Positions 46,776 through 55,398 of a stretch of 64,000 nucleotides of DNA are shown piece after piece; the stretch's first letter is position 1; the number at the start of each line of letters is the position of its first letter. The position numbers were made by a program, and so were the translations under genes. The DNA is from an uncultured Eubacteriales bacterium (GTDB lineage: Bacteria; Bacillota; Clostridia; Oscillospirales; Oscillospiraceae): the NCBI GenBank assembly GCA_900544295.1, contig UQUO01000010.1, positions 10,364-74,363 of the forward strand, read 5' to 3'. The notes below the pieces were generated by a model. It saw only the letters and a list, made by a program, of their open reading frames with translations, ran no database searches and was not told the origin of the DNA.

Positions 46776-47831
46776 TCACTCCCGCGTCAGCGGCAGAATA
46801 TCGCCTGGCATAAGCTCGGCGTAGAGCGTTTCTGGGGAGTTGAGGCGGGACCATTGTTCATGGGGCAGCTCCATGCGCAGGCGCGAATAGCCCTCGCCTC
46901 CGCCGGGCGTGGAGAGCATCACCACCGTCGAAAACGCCTCCGTAACCACGCGCTCCACCCGGCAGGGAATGCGGTTCGGACCGGGCGAGTCCGCCGGGCG
47001 CAGGAAGTGGGAGCGGATGCCCGCAAACTCCAGCCCCTCCGGCAGCGGCAGGGCGACCTCCAGTTCCGCGCCCCAGTCCAGGGCCTCTATCCGCGAGCCG
47101 GACATCCGCCGAGCCCGCGTGATGTTCTTGCACCCCGAAAGCAGGCAGGCGGACAGTGTTCTCGGCGCGCTGAAAAGCTCCTCCACGCTCCGAACCTCCT
47201 GAGCGCGCCCGCTGTCGAGCACACAGACCCGTCCGCAGAGCCGGTGCACCTCGTCCCTGTCGTGCGTCACGAAGAGCACCGGCCCGGGGAAGGTGTCCAG
47301 CAGTTCCGCCAGCTCCAGCTCCACCTGCCACTTTAGGTAGCTGTCCAGCGCCGAGAAGGGCTCGTCCAGCAGCAGGGCCTCCGGCTCGCTCGCGAGGATG
47401 CGCGCCAGCGCCGTGCGCTGCTGCTGCCCGCCAGAGAGCTGCCGCGGGTACTTCCCCTCGCTGCCCTCAAGGTAAAATGCCTTTACCAGCCGGGCGACGG
47501 TCTCCTTCCGCTTCGCTCTGTCCCGCACGCCCACGGCGATGTTCTGTGCCAGGGTCATGTTGGGAAAGAGCGCGTAGTTCTGGAAGAGATAGCCCACGCG
47601 CCGCTGCTGGGGCGTGAGGTCGATGCGCTTTGCCGAGTCAAAGAGCACCCGCCCATCGAGGACTATGCGCCCCTCGTCGGGCCTTTCTATGCCCGCCACG
47701 CACTTGAGCGTCACGCTCTTGCCGCAGCCGGAGGCGCCCAGCAGGCCCATGACCGAGCCGCTGTCCGTCTCAAAGGCCGCATCCAGCCGGAAACGGCCGA
47801 AGTCCTTTTTTATGTCAACCAGCAGCGACAT
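46776..47831 (-). CDS. modC: Molybdate ABC transporter ATP-binding protein
   Basis: The product is 351 residues. The ATPase has Walker A GASGCGKS (about 33-40), Q-loop FQNYALFP, signature LSGGQQQRTALARIL and Walker B ALLLDEPFSALD with VTHDRDE. A C-terminal MOP-like regulatory domain follows (residues about 240-350). It energises ModB. The start overlaps the modB stop by 1 nt. Confidence 0.93.
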   Translation of the reverse strand: MSLLVDIKKDFGRFRLDAAFETDSGSVMGLLGASGCGKSVTLKCVAGIERPDEGRIVLDGRVLFDSAKRIDLTPQQRRVGYLFQNYALFPNMTLAQNIAVGVRDRAKRKETVARLVKAFYLEGSEGKYPRQLSGGQQQRTALARILASEPEALLLDEPFSALDSYLKWQVELELAELLDTFPGPVLFVTHDRDEVHRLCGRVCVLDSGRAQEVRSVEELFSAPRTLSACLLSGCKNITRARRMSGSRIEALDWGAELEVALPLPEGLEFAGIRSHFLRPADSPGPNRIPCRVERVVTEAFSTVVMLSTPGGGEGYSRLRMELPHEQWSRLNSPETLYAELMPGDILPLTRE

Positions 47832-48538
47832 CAGTCCACCCCCTCGGAGACGGCTCCGGCCCTGCGCCGCGGCCGCCGGTCTTTCTTTTCAAGCATATTG
47901 ACGGCCAGCAGCACGACAGCTGAGATAGCGAGGTTTACGAGCACCCAGCGCATCGCGCCGGCGTCGTCGCCGGTGCGCCAGAGCTGGTATACGGTGGTGG
48001 AGATGGTGGCGGTCTTGCCGGGGGTGTAGCCGGAAATCATGGAGGTCGCGCCGTACTCGCCCAGCGCGCGGGCAAAGGCGAGGACGGTGCCCGCTATGAT
48101 GCCCTGTTTGCAGCAGGGCATACGTACGCGCCAGAAGATCCAGGTGTTGGAGCGCCCCAGGGTCTGGCCGGCGTAGGCGAGGTTCATGTCAAAAGACTCG
48201 AAGGCCCCGCGCGCCGTGCGGTACATGAGCGGGAATGCCACGACGGCGGAGGCGAAAACAGCGGAATACCACACCATGGTGAGCCGCAGGCCGAACATTT
48301 CCAGGAACCACAGCCCGATGGTCCGCTTCGGCCCGAGCAGGCGCAGCAGGAAATAGCCCACGACGGTGGGCGGCAGCACCAGCGGCAGCGTCAGCACGAC
48401 ATCGAGCACGCCCTTCACGAGCCTCGGCAGCTTGGCGACATAGTAGGCCGCGAGTATGCCGAGAAAGAAGATGATTACCGTTGAGATCGCCGCAATGCGC
48501 AGCGAGTTCCAGAGCGGATACCAGTCCAAGGAGATCAC
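47831..48538 (-). CDS. modB: Molybdate ABC transporter permease
   Basis: The product is 235 residues with five or six helices. LPLVLPPTVVGYFLLRLLG is the ModB signature, and the EAA loop is ARALGEYGATSMISGYTPGK. It is separated from modA by a terminator-like hairpin, which should lower its expression relative to the binding protein. Confidence 0.95.
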   Translation of the reverse strand: MISLDWYPLWNSLRIAAISTVIIFFLGILAAYYVAKLPRLVKGVLDVVLTLPLVLPPTVVGYFLLRLLGPKRTIGLWFLEMFGLRLTMVWYSAVFASAVVAFPLMYRTARGAFESFDMNLAYAGQTLGRSNTWIFWRVRMPCCKQGIIAGTVLAFARALGEYGATSMISGYTPGKTATISTTVYQLWRTGDDAGAMRWVLVNLAISAVVLLAVNMLEKKDRRPRRRAGAVSEGVD

Positions 48539-48549
48539 CCCACAGCAGT

Positions 48550-48596
48550 AAAAATGGCCGGCGCGAAGCGGAGCTGCGGCCCCGACCGCGCCGGCC
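48550..48596 (-). terminator. Partial terminator between modA and modB
   Basis: GGCCGGCGCG/CGCGCCGGCC form a perfect 10-bp stem (48556-48565 with 48587-48596), followed on the minus strand by ATTTTTA. It lies 11 nt before the modB start codon. Confidence 0.7.
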
Positions 48597-48614
48597 AGAG
48601 GTGGAAAAGACGAT

Positions 48615-49499
48615 TTACAGCACGGTAAAGCCCACGCCTTCGAGGACGGCTATGGCGGCCTCGTCGGTGTGGATGTAGTCGAGGAAGGCCTGGGCGGCCT
48701 CGGCGGCCTCGGCCGTGCCGCTCTTCATGACGGCGGCGGGGTAGATGACCTGGTCGCACATTTCCGGAGCAGCCTGGTCCACGACGTTCAGCTCGTAGGT
48801 GAAAGCGTCGGTGGCGTAGATGATGCCGCAGTCCACGGCGCCCTCCTTGACCTGGGTGGCGACCTCGGAGACGTTGGAGGCGTAGGTGACCTTGCCCTCG
48901 GCCTCCAGGCCCGCGATGTCTATGCCGAGATAGTCGAGTATCTGGAGGGAGTACGCGCCCACCGGCACGTCGTCGTTGCCGAGGCACAGGAGGCTGAGCT
49001 TGTCGGAGGCGAGGTCAGAGAAGCCCTCGATGCCTGCGGGGTTGTCGTCCGGCACGGCGAGGACGACCTTGTTCTCCACGAGGTCTATGCGGCTGTCGGA
49101 GACCACGAAGTCGAGCCCGTCGGTGTTGGTGCCTGTAGTGTCAGCTGCGTCGAGCTGGTTCATCTGCTTCTGTGCGGCGGAGATGAAGAGGTCGCAGACC
49201 GCACCCTCCTCGATCTGGGTCTTGAGCGTGCCGGAGGAGTCGAAGGTGAAGGTCAGCGTGACGTTGGGCGCGACCTCCTTGTAGAGCTCGGCTATCTCGG
49301 TCAGCGTGGCCTCCATGGAGGCGGCGGCGAAGACCACGACCTCGACGGGCGGGAGCGCGGGGCTCGTGATGTCCTCTCCCGGCGTCTCCTCAGGGGCTTC
49401 AGAGGCGGGGGGCTCGGAGGTCTGCGCGCCTTCCTGCCCGCAGGCCGCGAGGGCGAAGACCAGGCAGAGGGCAAGCAGCAGGGCGAGTGCTTTTTTCAT
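48615..49499 (-). CDS. modA: Molybdate-binding lipoprotein
   Basis: The product is 294 residues. The signal peptide MKKALALLLALCLVFALAAC ends in a lipobox (Cys20), followed by a Pro/Glu/Ser-rich linker to about residue 50. The ModA pattern is EVVVFAAASMEATLTEIAEL, TFTFDSSGTLKTQIEEGAVC, DLFISAAQKQMNQL and GAVDCGIIYATDA. It captures molybdate or tungstate outside the membrane. An AAGGAG site precedes the ATG. Confidence 0.95.
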   Translation of the reverse strand: MKKALALLLALCLVFALAACGQEGAQTSEPPASEAPEETPGEDITSPALPPVEVVVFAAASMEATLTEIAELYKEVAPNVTLTFTFDSSGTLKTQIEEGAVCDLFISAAQKQMNQLDAADTTGTNTDGLDFVVSDSRIDLVENKVVLAVPDDNPAGIEGFSDLASDKLSLLCLGNDDVPVGAYSLQILDYLGIDIAGLEAEGKVTYASNVSEVATQVKEGAVDCGIIYATDAFTYELNVVDQAAPEMCDQVIYPAAVMKSGTAEAAEAAQAFLDYIHTDEAAIAVLEGVGFTVL

Positions 49500-49519
49500 T
49501 TCAAAATGCTCCTTTCCTG

Positions 49520-49535
49520 TGACCTCGTGAGGTCA
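49520..49535. promoter_or_regulatory. 16-bp palindrome between the molybdopterin-binding gene and modA
   Basis: TGACCTC-gt-GAGGTCA is a perfect inverted repeat that includes the upstream gene's stop codon and ends about 20 nt before the modA ATG. It could be an operator (for a ModE-like factor) or a small hairpin; no regulator is seen in the window. Confidence 0.35.
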
Positions 49536-50558
49536 AATGCCCTTGCCGAAGGGGCAGATGGGATAGCGGCAGTCGCCGCAGCCGAGGCAGAGGCCGCCGT
49601 TGCCGAGAGCCTTTATCTCCGTGCGCGTGACACGCACGCCTGCAGCGATGCGCGGGAGCATGAGGTCGAAGACCGTGGCCTTGGCGTACATGACGCAGCC
49701 GGGCAGGCCCATGACGGGTACCCCATCCTCGAAATAGCCCAGGAGGAACATGGCACCCGGCAGCACAGGCGCGCCGTAGCAGACTATCTCCGCTCCCGTG
49801 TCCCTGATGGCGCCCGGCGTCCTGTCGTCGGGGTCCACGCTCATGCCGCCGGTGCAGAGCAGCATGTCCACGCCTTTTGCCTTGAAGTCGAGGACGGCCT
49901 TAGTTATGGCTTCCCTGTCGTCGCCGGGGAAGGCCTGCATCGTGACCTCGATGCCGTAACTTTTGAGCTTTTCCTTTATGACGGGGGTGAAGGTGTCCTG
50001 GATGAGCCCGTTTTTCACCTCGCTGCCCGTCGTGACAAGGCCGCAGGTCCTGAGCGTGAAGGGCCTCAGCGAGAGGATGGGCTTCGGCCCGGCGATCGAC
50101 TCGGCCTCTCGCAGCTTTTCGTCCTCTATGACGAGGGGGATTATCCGCATCCCGGCGAGCTTCGCGCCCTTCTTCACGGCGGTGTTCGAGTGCCGCGTGG
50201 CTATCATCAGCTCGTCTCGCCCATTGAGGGCGTTTAGACGAGTTATGTCAACCTGAAACAGTCCGTCGCAGTCAGCAATGAGCTCGATCTTGCCCTCCTT
50301 GACGGGCGTGGGGTGCATGTGCTCGCTCTGACACAGGGCGCGCAGGCGTTCGGCAGCCTCGTCCTCGTGGACCATGCCCTCGGCCTTTTCCCAGACATAG
50401 AGCTTTTCCTTGCCCATGGAGAGCAGGACGGGGATGTCCTCCTCGGTGACGACATGCCCCTTGCGGAAGCGCGCGTCCTTGGTGACGCCGACGATTATCT
50501 GGGTCATGTCGTGGCAGAGCACGTGGCCCACGGCGTCGCGCGTGTCTATAAGTTTCAT
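49533..50558 (-). CDS. Molybdopterin-binding (MoeA/MogA-type) protein with C-terminal Cys cluster
   Basis: The product is 341 residues. The MoCF_biosynth domain occupies the C-terminal half (CGLVTTGSEVKNGLIQDTF, GGMSVDPDDRTPGAI, GLPGCVMYAKATVFD). The N-terminal part (MKLIDTRDAVGHVLCHDMTQ) resembles MoeA domain starts, but the protein is shorter than MoeA (about 400). It ends with CLGCGDCRYPICPFGKG, four cysteines that may bind a metal. It probably handles molybdopterin insertion or sensing with modABC. The promoter of this four-gene unit lies at 50603-50631. Confidence 0.82.
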   Translation of the reverse strand: MKLIDTRDAVGHVLCHDMTQIIVGVTKDARFRKGHVVTEEDIPVLLSMGKEKLYVWEKAEGMVHEDEAAERLRALCQSEHMHPTPVKEGKIELIADCDGLFQVDITRLNALNGRDELMIATRHSNTAVKKGAKLAGMRIIPLVIEDEKLREAESIAGPKPILSLRPFTLRTCGLVTTGSEVKNGLIQDTFTPVIKEKLKSYGIEVTMQAFPGDDREAITKAVLDFKAKGVDMLLCTGGMSVDPDDRTPGAIRDTGAEIVCYGAPVLPGAMFLLGYFEDGVPVMGLPGCVMYAKATVFDLMLPRIAAGVRVTRTEIKALGNGGLCLGCGDCRYPICPFGKGI

Positions 50559-50602
50559 GGCAAATTCCTCCGATTACGCCCAAATTTGTCAGGACTGACT
50601 AC

Positions 50603-50631
50603 AATGTAACACAGCGGAAATGGAATTGCAA
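50603..50631 (-). promoter_or_regulatory. Promoter of the molybdopterin-binding gene and modABC
   Basis: TTGCAA (50631-50626), a 17-nt spacer and TACATT (50608-50603) on the minus strand. No moco or tungsten riboswitch structure is apparent in the 45-nt leader. Confidence 0.65.
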
Positions 50632-50650
50632 TAAAAAACAAATCGCATTT

Positions 50651-50685
50651 CAAAAAAATTCGGGCCGGTCACGGACCGGCCCGAA
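50651..50685 (-). terminator. Terminator of fchA-folD
   Basis: TTCGGGCCGGT, loop of 5, ACCGGCCCGAA (perfect 11 bp), followed on the minus strand by AATTTTTTTG. It starts 13 nt after the folD stop. Confidence 0.92.
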
Positions 50686-50698
50686 GCGGGGCGCACTT

Positions 50699-51544
50699 TC
50701 AGTTTTGTCTCTCGGCGGCCTCTACGGTGTGCAGGGCGAGGACGGCGGAGGTCACGCGGCCAACGCCGCCGGGGACGGGGGAGACGGCGGCGGCAGTGCC
50801 GCAGGCGGCCTCGAAATCCACGTCCCCGCGCAGGCCCTCGGGCGTGACGTTCGTGCCGACGTCCACCACCACCTGGCCGGGCGCAAAGCAGTCCGCGCCC
50901 AATAGGCCGGGCTGCCCCGCGGCAGCGACGACAATGTCGCAGCTCCGGCAGAGGCCGGGAAGATCCGGCGTGCGGGAGTGGCAGAGCGTCACCGTCGCGT
51001 CCCTGGCCGTGAGCAGCATGGCCAGGGGCTTGCCCACGACGAGGCTGCGGCCCACAACGGCGACCCTCTTGCCGCGCGGCTCTATGCCGTAGTAGTCAAG
51101 CAGCTCCAGCACGGCCCGGGCGGTGCAGGGCGCGAAGCCCGCGCGCTCCCCTGTAAAGACCGAGGCCAGGGAAGCGGGGGAGACCCCATCCACGTCTTTT
51201 GACGCGGCAAGTTCCCGGCAGGCGGCCTGCTCGGTCTTTTTGAAGGGCATGGGCCTCAGGAGCAGCGCGCCGTGGACGCCCGCCTCGGCGTTTATGCTGC
51301 GGACTGCATGGAGTACGGCGTCCATGTGCGCGTTTTCCGGCAGTTCTATCGTGAAAGACTCCACCCCGGCGGCGGTGCAGGCCTTTTTGGCCGCACGCTC
51401 GTAGGACCGGCTCGCCTCCTGCGCGCCGACGCGCAGGATTACCAGCGTCGGCGTGACGCCGCGCTCGCGCAGCGCGCGCGTCCTGACGCTGAGGCCGGCG
51501 AGCATGGCCTCAGCCGCCGGCGCCCCGCTCAAGATCTGCGCCAT
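50699..51544 (-). CDS. folD: Methylenetetrahydrofolate dehydrogenase/cyclohydrolase
   Basis: The product is 281 residues. The start at 51544 overlaps the fchA stop as TGATG. The catalytic lysine region is SYERAAKKACTAAGV, and VVGRSLVVGKPLAMLL is the dinucleotide-binding loop. Family motifs are present but drifted: KDVDGVSPASL for DVDGFHPxN, PCTARAV for PCTPxG, and PGGVGRVT for PGGVGPMT. It interconverts methylene-, methenyl- and formyl-tetrahydrofolate. The coupling to FchA suggests that the cyclohydrolase step may be shared. Confidence 0.9.
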   Translation of the reverse strand: MAQILSGAPAAEAMLAGLSVRTRALRERGVTPTLVILRVGAQEASRSYERAAKKACTAAGVESFTIELPENAHMDAVLHAVRSINAEAGVHGALLLRPMPFKKTEQAACRELAASKDVDGVSPASLASVFTGERAGFAPCTARAVLELLDYYGIEPRGKRVAVVGRSLVVGKPLAMLLTARDATVTLCHSRTPDLPGLCRSCDIVVAAAGQPGLLGADCFAPGQVVVDVGTNVTPEGLRGDVDFEAACGTAAAVSPVPGGVGRVTSAVLALHTVEAAERQN

Positions 51545-52164
51545 CAGCCTATCCTCGCTTCCACTGCGGCGAGTCCCGCGTCGATGATGGGGCCGTACTG
51601 CTCGAAAACCAGCTCGCACTCGCGCCGGAGGGTCATGGCAAAGACCTCGTCCTCCATGCCAGCGGCATTTATGAGGATGTTGAGCCGCGCGGCGCGCATT
51701 GCCGCCCGGCAGAGTTCGAGGCCGACGCCCACGTCGGAAATGGCGCCCTTCGCGCCCTTGTCCGCGAGAGAGCGGAGCACTTCCGCCGTCTGTGCGGCGG
51801 TGTAGAGCACCTCAGTGGGGATGAAGCAGGCCACGCGCAGGGCGGAGTCCATGTGCGCGGCGCGCTCGGGGTCGTCCTTGGGCAGGGAGAGGTATTTTTG
51901 CAGCGGCTGGAAGGCCTTTGCGTCCTCGTCCACGAGGCGGAGCATGTATTTGCGCGTCAGCTCCAGCTTTTCGAGCGCCGCGGCGATGTCGGCCTCGTAC
52001 TCGGCGTATTTCTTCTTTCCGGAGGTGAGGTTGCAGACCATCGCGCCAAGCGCGGCGGCGAGCGCCCCGGCGAGGCCCGCGGCTCCGCCTCCTCCCGGCA
52101 CGGCCTCCTTCGAGGCGAGCGCGGCGGTAAAGGCGTCCAGGCTCATGTCAGCGAATTTTTCCAT
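51544..52164 (-). CDS. fchA: Methenyltetrahydrofolate cyclohydrolase/cyclodeaminase
   Basis: The product is 206 residues. It matches the FTCD_C fold: MSLDAFTAALASKEAVPGGG, GALAAALGAMVCNLTSGKKK and later ISDVGVGLELCRAAMRAARLN. It hydrolyses methenyl-tetrahydrofolate (or deaminates formimino-tetrahydrofolate) in anaerobic C1 metabolism. It is translationally coupled to folD. Confidence 0.92.
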   Translation of the reverse strand: MEKFADMSLDAFTAALASKEAVPGGGGAAGLAGALAAALGAMVCNLTSGKKKYAEYEADIAAALEKLELTRKYMLRLVDEDAKAFQPLQKYLSLPKDDPERAAHMDSALRVACFIPTEVLYTAAQTAEVLRSLADKGAKGAISDVGVGLELCRAAMRAARLNILINAAGMEDEVFAMTLRRECELVFEQYGPIIDAGLAAVEARIG

Positions 52165-52179
52165 GTTTCATACTCCCAA

Positions 52180-53235
52180 CTATATAAGATGCTTGTTCAC
52201 AAAGGGTATCTTAGACAGCAGCCACCAGGCCGCGAGGCTGAGCGCGAACACCGCCGCGCCCTCCACCGGCACCGCGATGAGCGGCGGCATTATCGTGAGG
52301 TCAAAGCCCAGCTGCCGGAAGGCCATGACGAAGGCGTGGTGCGCGAGATAGACGCAGAAGCTGGCCTTCACGAGCTTTGCCAGCCGGGGCGTGCTCTGCC
52401 TGCCAGCACAGAGCCTGCGCGCGCCGCCGAAGACGCCGCAGGCCATGAGCGCCGGCCCGGGGGACATGCCCTCCATGAAGGCCTCGAACACCGCTCCGTT
52501 TCTGAGGGACATGAACACCGTCCCGCCGAAAGTGACGGCCAGGCCCAGGGCCAGCGCCGCGCCGTAGCGCCAAAGCGGCCCAGGCTCCCGCGAGTTCATC
52601 ACCTGGCCCAGCAGCGCGTAGCCCAGCGCGGCCCAGCACATGTTGAGCGGGTACTGCGGCGTGATGCCTCCCAGCCAGGCCAGCGGCGGCCAGAGCTTCA
52701 GGAGCGGCCAGCCTATGCCCAGCACGGCCCAGAGAAAAATGGCCCAGTCGAGCTCCTTTTCCGTCGCCCCGCGCACCAGCGCCCGGAGCACCGGCAGCGC
52801 CGCATAGAGCAGCAGGAGTATCTGGAGGTAGTACAGGTGCAGGTGGTGGTCAAAGCACAGCGTGTGGACGACCGAATTGAGCAGCCAGCCCGGCTCCAGC
52901 CAGCCCGTAAAGATGTAGTTGCCGACGACGCCGTATACATAGTATAGCCAGGCCCAGACGAGCAGGATGACGAGCACTCGCAGGAAGTAGCGCCTGAAAA
53001 TGTCCCGCCCTGTGAGCCGGCGCTCCGGCGGGAGCATCAGCGCGCCCGTGCACATGAAAAAGACAGGCACCGCAAAGCGCGCCAGGCAGTCCCAAAGCGT
53101 GCAGGAGAGCCAGGAAAAGCTGCCGATCTCAAAGAGCTTCAGCCCGTAGCCGGAGGTGTGTATGACGATGACGCCCGCGCAGGCTGCGAGTTTTACGACG
53201 TCGGGCGCAAGCTCGCGCCCTCTTCCTCCAGGCAT
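52180..53235 (-). CDS. Acyltransferase family 3 membrane protein
   Basis: The product is 351 residues with about ten hydrophobic segments. It begins with a basic cytoplasmic N-terminus, then VVKLAACAGVIVIHTSGYG carrying the conserved catalytic histidine of OafA-type transferases, and VPVFFMCTGALMLPPERRLT. These proteins O-acetylate envelope polysaccharides or peptidoglycan. It overlaps the O-antigen-ligase-like gene by 43 nt, suggesting joint action on a surface polymer. Confidence 0.85.
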   Translation of the reverse strand: MPGGRGRELAPDVVKLAACAGVIVIHTSGYGLKLFEIGSFSWLSCTLWDCLARFAVPVFFMCTGALMLPPERRLTGRDIFRRYFLRVLVILLVWAWLYYVYGVVGNYIFTGWLEPGWLLNSVVHTLCFDHHLHLYYLQILLLLYAALPVLRALVRGATEKELDWAIFLWAVLGIGWPLLKLWPPLAWLGGITPQYPLNMCWAALGYALLGQVMNSREPGPLWRYGAALALGLAVTFGGTVFMSLRNGAVFEAFMEGMSPGPALMACGVFGGARRLCAGRQSTPRLAKLVKASFCVYLAHHAFVMAFRQLGFDLTIMPPLIAVPVEGAAVFALSLAAWWLLSKIPFVNKHLI

Positions 53236-54509
53236 GTTTCACCCTCCTCAATTTTGGAGCAGATAAGCCCCATGTATACCCAGGCTATAGGCGCCACCAG
53301 GCAGAGCCCCAGCCCGAAAAGGCTCTGTACGAGGTAGCAGACAAGCCCCGCGCCGTACTCCGGCCCAGCCCCGCGCAGCCAGCGCCGCAGCGCCGCGATG
53401 GTGACCGCCGCCCAGGCCGCAAAGCCGAGAAGGCCGAGGTTCACGAGATAGCCCAGCGGCTCGCAGTGAGCGTTGTCCGCGTGCGTTGTGAGCGTCTGCC
53501 CCGTCTCGGGCACGTAGCGGGAGAAGTCCAGCCCCGAGCGCAGGCCGAAGCTGTCCGGCCCGCCGCCCAGCAGCGGACGCTCCGCAAAGAGCCGAAGCGC
53601 CTCCCGCCAGATGGCCACCCGGCTGGAGCCGAAGCCGTCCTGCGCCCTGCCGTGCAGAATTTCCGAAAGCTCCCAGAGCGTCCCGCCCTCCGGCGGCCAA
53701 AGGTATACCGCCGCAAGAGACGCGATGCAGAGCGCCAGTATCGCAACACCCAGTGCCAGGGCAGCCTTCCGCCGGCCGGCATAGTTAACATAATACGGGG
53801 ACACTATCAGCAGACAGCCCAGGCAGCCTGCCAGCCCGCTCTGCGCACCGATGACTATGAGCAGCGCCAGACAGCCCGCCGCGGGCAAAAGCAGCAGCCA
53901 GCGACGCACCCCCTTCGCCCTCAGCGCCGAGAGCGTAAGCAGCGGGATGACAAGGCAAAACCAGCCCGCAAGCAGGTTCGTATTGCCTATCGTGCCCAGA
54001 AATTCGCCCGAATACCGCGTCCCCGCGTCGTAAAAGTCGAGGCCCTCGGGGAAAAGCCCCAGTACGTTCACCCGCAGCAGCTGCAAAAAGCAGACCAGCG
54101 CGCAGAGCCACGCTGCCAGCGCCGTAAGGTTTACATAAAGTTCACGCCTCTGTCCCCAGCGTGAGACGCCGAGCGCAATGCAGCCGTAGAGCAGCAGGGT
54201 CACAAGCCCGTCGTACCTGTTGCCGCCCAGCAGCGCGTAATGGAAATTACCGGAAAACACTGCCGAGAGGCAGGCCGCCGCCATGAAGGCGAGCACGCAG
54301 AGCGCAAAGCCCCGCGGCCTTCGCAGCCTCGACCGGTATTTCAGCGCGCAGAGTGCCAGCGCCGCGAGCCAGAGCCCCGTCAGCGCGGCGAAGAAGAGGA
54401 ATTTTGCCCTTGTGATGCCGGTGTAGCCCTCAAAGCCCGTCCAGAGAGGGAAAGCGGCCAGCATGAGGCAGATGTAGATGTCCGTGAGCCTGCGCGCCGT
54501 AAGTTCCAT
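53193..54509 (-). CDS. O-antigen ligase/polymerase (Wzy-like) membrane protein
   Basis: The product is 438 residues with about 11 transmembrane segments. The large extracytoplasmic loop (about residues 285-345) holds the family pattern GFGSSRVAIWREALRLFAER, PLLGGGPDSFGL and HADNAHCEPLGYLVNLG, including the conserved Arg and His. It polymerises or ligates undecaprenyl-linked glycans. The ATG at 54509 has no ribosome binding site and lies at the predicted transcription start, so the mRNA may be leaderless. Confidence 0.85.
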   Translation of the reverse strand: MELTARRLTDIYICLMLAAFPLWTGFEGYTGITRAKFLFFAALTGLWLAALALCALKYRSRLRRPRGFALCVLAFMAAACLSAVFSGNFHYALLGGNRYDGLVTLLLYGCIALGVSRWGQRRELYVNLTALAAWLCALVCFLQLLRVNVLGLFPEGLDFYDAGTRYSGEFLGTIGNTNLLAGWFCLVIPLLTLSALRAKGVRRWLLLLPAAGCLALLIVIGAQSGLAGCLGCLLIVSPYYVNYAGRRKAALALGVAILALCIASLAAVYLWPPEGGTLWELSEILHGRAQDGFGSSRVAIWREALRLFAERPLLGGGPDSFGLRSGLDFSRYVPETGQTLTTHADNAHCEPLGYLVNLGLLGFAAWAAVTIAALRRWLRGAGPEYGAGLVCYLVQSLFGLGLCLVAPIAWVYMGLICSKIEEGETCLEEEGASLRPTS

Positions 54510-54515
54510 GCGGCT

Positions 54516-54544
54516 ATTTTAGCACGTCCGGCCCTTGCGCGCAA
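54516..54544 (-). promoter_or_regulatory. Promoter of the Wzy-like gene (leaderless)
   Basis: TTGCGC (54544-54539), a 17-nt spacer and TAAAAT (54521-54516). The start codon A is 7 nt downstream of the -10 box. The -35 box overlaps that of tatD in the palindrome TTGCGCGCAA. Confidence 0.6.
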
Positions 54545-54563
54545 CGCCGGCTTGGTTTATTAT
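54535..54563 (+). promoter_or_regulatory. Promoter of tatD
   Basis: TTGCGC (54535-54540), a 17-nt spacer and TATTAT (54558-54563), followed by GGGGAGGTG and the tatD ATG at 54581. Its -35 shares 2 bp with the opposing -35. Confidence 0.6.
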
Positions 54564-54580
54564 CGTGGGGAGGTGATGAC

Positions 54581-55336
54581 ATGTACTTCGACACTCACGC
54601 GCACTACGACAGCAGCCATTTCGACGCGGACAGGCACGAGCTGCTGGCCTCCATGCCCGCCGCGGGCGTGGACTGCATCATAGACCCCGGCTGCGACGAG
54701 GCATCGAGCCGCGCGGCGATAGCGCTGGCGGAGCGCTATCCCTTCGTCTACGCCGCCGTGGGCTGGCAGCCGGAGGAGTGGGAGAGCTGGCGCTTCGAGA
54801 GCGCAGCCCTCGTCCGCGAGCTGGCCGCGCACCCGAAGTGTGTCGCGATAGGGGAGATAGGGCTGGACTATTACTGGGACAAGGAGCACAAGGAGCTCCA
54901 GTACGAGATGTTCGTTACCCAGCTGGAGCTGGCCCTGGAGCTGAATAAGCCCGTCATCATCCACGACCGCGAGGCGCACGAGGACTGCCTGCGCATAACG
55001 GCGCGCTATCCCGCCCTGCGCGGGGTGTTCCACTGCTTTTCCGGCAGTCTGGAGATGGCGAAGGAGCTGGTGAAACGCGGCTGGCACCTGGGCTTTGACG
55101 GCCCCATAACCTATAAAAACGCCCGAAAAGCCCTTGAGGTCCTTGAGTGGTGCCCTTTGGAGCGCATCCTCATAGAGACCGACAGCCCCTACCTGACCCC
55201 GGTACCCTTCCGCGGCAAGCGGAACGACTCTGGAAAGCTGCGGTATATAGTTGAAAAGATAGCGGAAATAAAGGGCCTGAGCCACGAAGATACAGCCCGG
55301 GCTACCGCCGAAAACGCCCGCCGCCTCTTCCTGTGA
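54581..55336 (+). CDS. tatD: TatD-family metal-dependent DNase
   Basis: The product is 251 residues. Metal ligands are all present: FDTHAHYDSSHFD (His pair), AIGEIGLDYYWD (Glu), PVIIHDREAHEDC (His), GVFHCFSGS (His) and LIETDSPYLTPVPFRGKRN (Asp). TatD enzymes hydrolyse DNA ends and possibly D-aminoacyl-tRNA. It is a single-gene unit between a divergent promoter and a bidirectional hairpin. Confidence 0.96.
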   Translation: MYFDTHAHYDSSHFDADRHELLASMPAAGVDCIIDPGCDEASSRAAIALAERYPFVYAAVGWQPEEWESWRFESAALVRELAAHPKCVAIGEIGLDYYWDKEHKELQYEMFVTQLELALELNKPVIIHDREAHEDCLRITARYPALRGVFHCFSGSLEMAKELVKRGWHLGFDGPITYKNARKALEVLEWCPLERILIETDSPYLTPVPFRGKRNDSGKLRYIVEKIAEIKGLSHEDTARATAENARRLFL

Positions 55337-55356
55337 GGCCGCGGCGGATATGAGAA

Positions 55357-55390
55357 AGAGGAGAAGCGCCCCCAGGGGCGCTTCTCCTCT
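55357..55390. terminator. Bidirectional hairpin between convergent tatD and flippase genes
   Basis: AGAGGAGAAGCGCCCC pairs perfectly with GGGGCGCTTCTCCTCT (16 bp) around CA. There is no long T-tract, but the stem lies 21 nt after tatD and 9 nt after the convergent gene. Confidence 0.8.
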
Positions 55391-55398
55391 TCGCGCGC

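Noticed and set aside
50559..50602. Molybdenum-cofactor riboswitch before the molybdopterin-binding gene
   Set aside because: The leader is only about 45 nt and shows no multi-stem structure.
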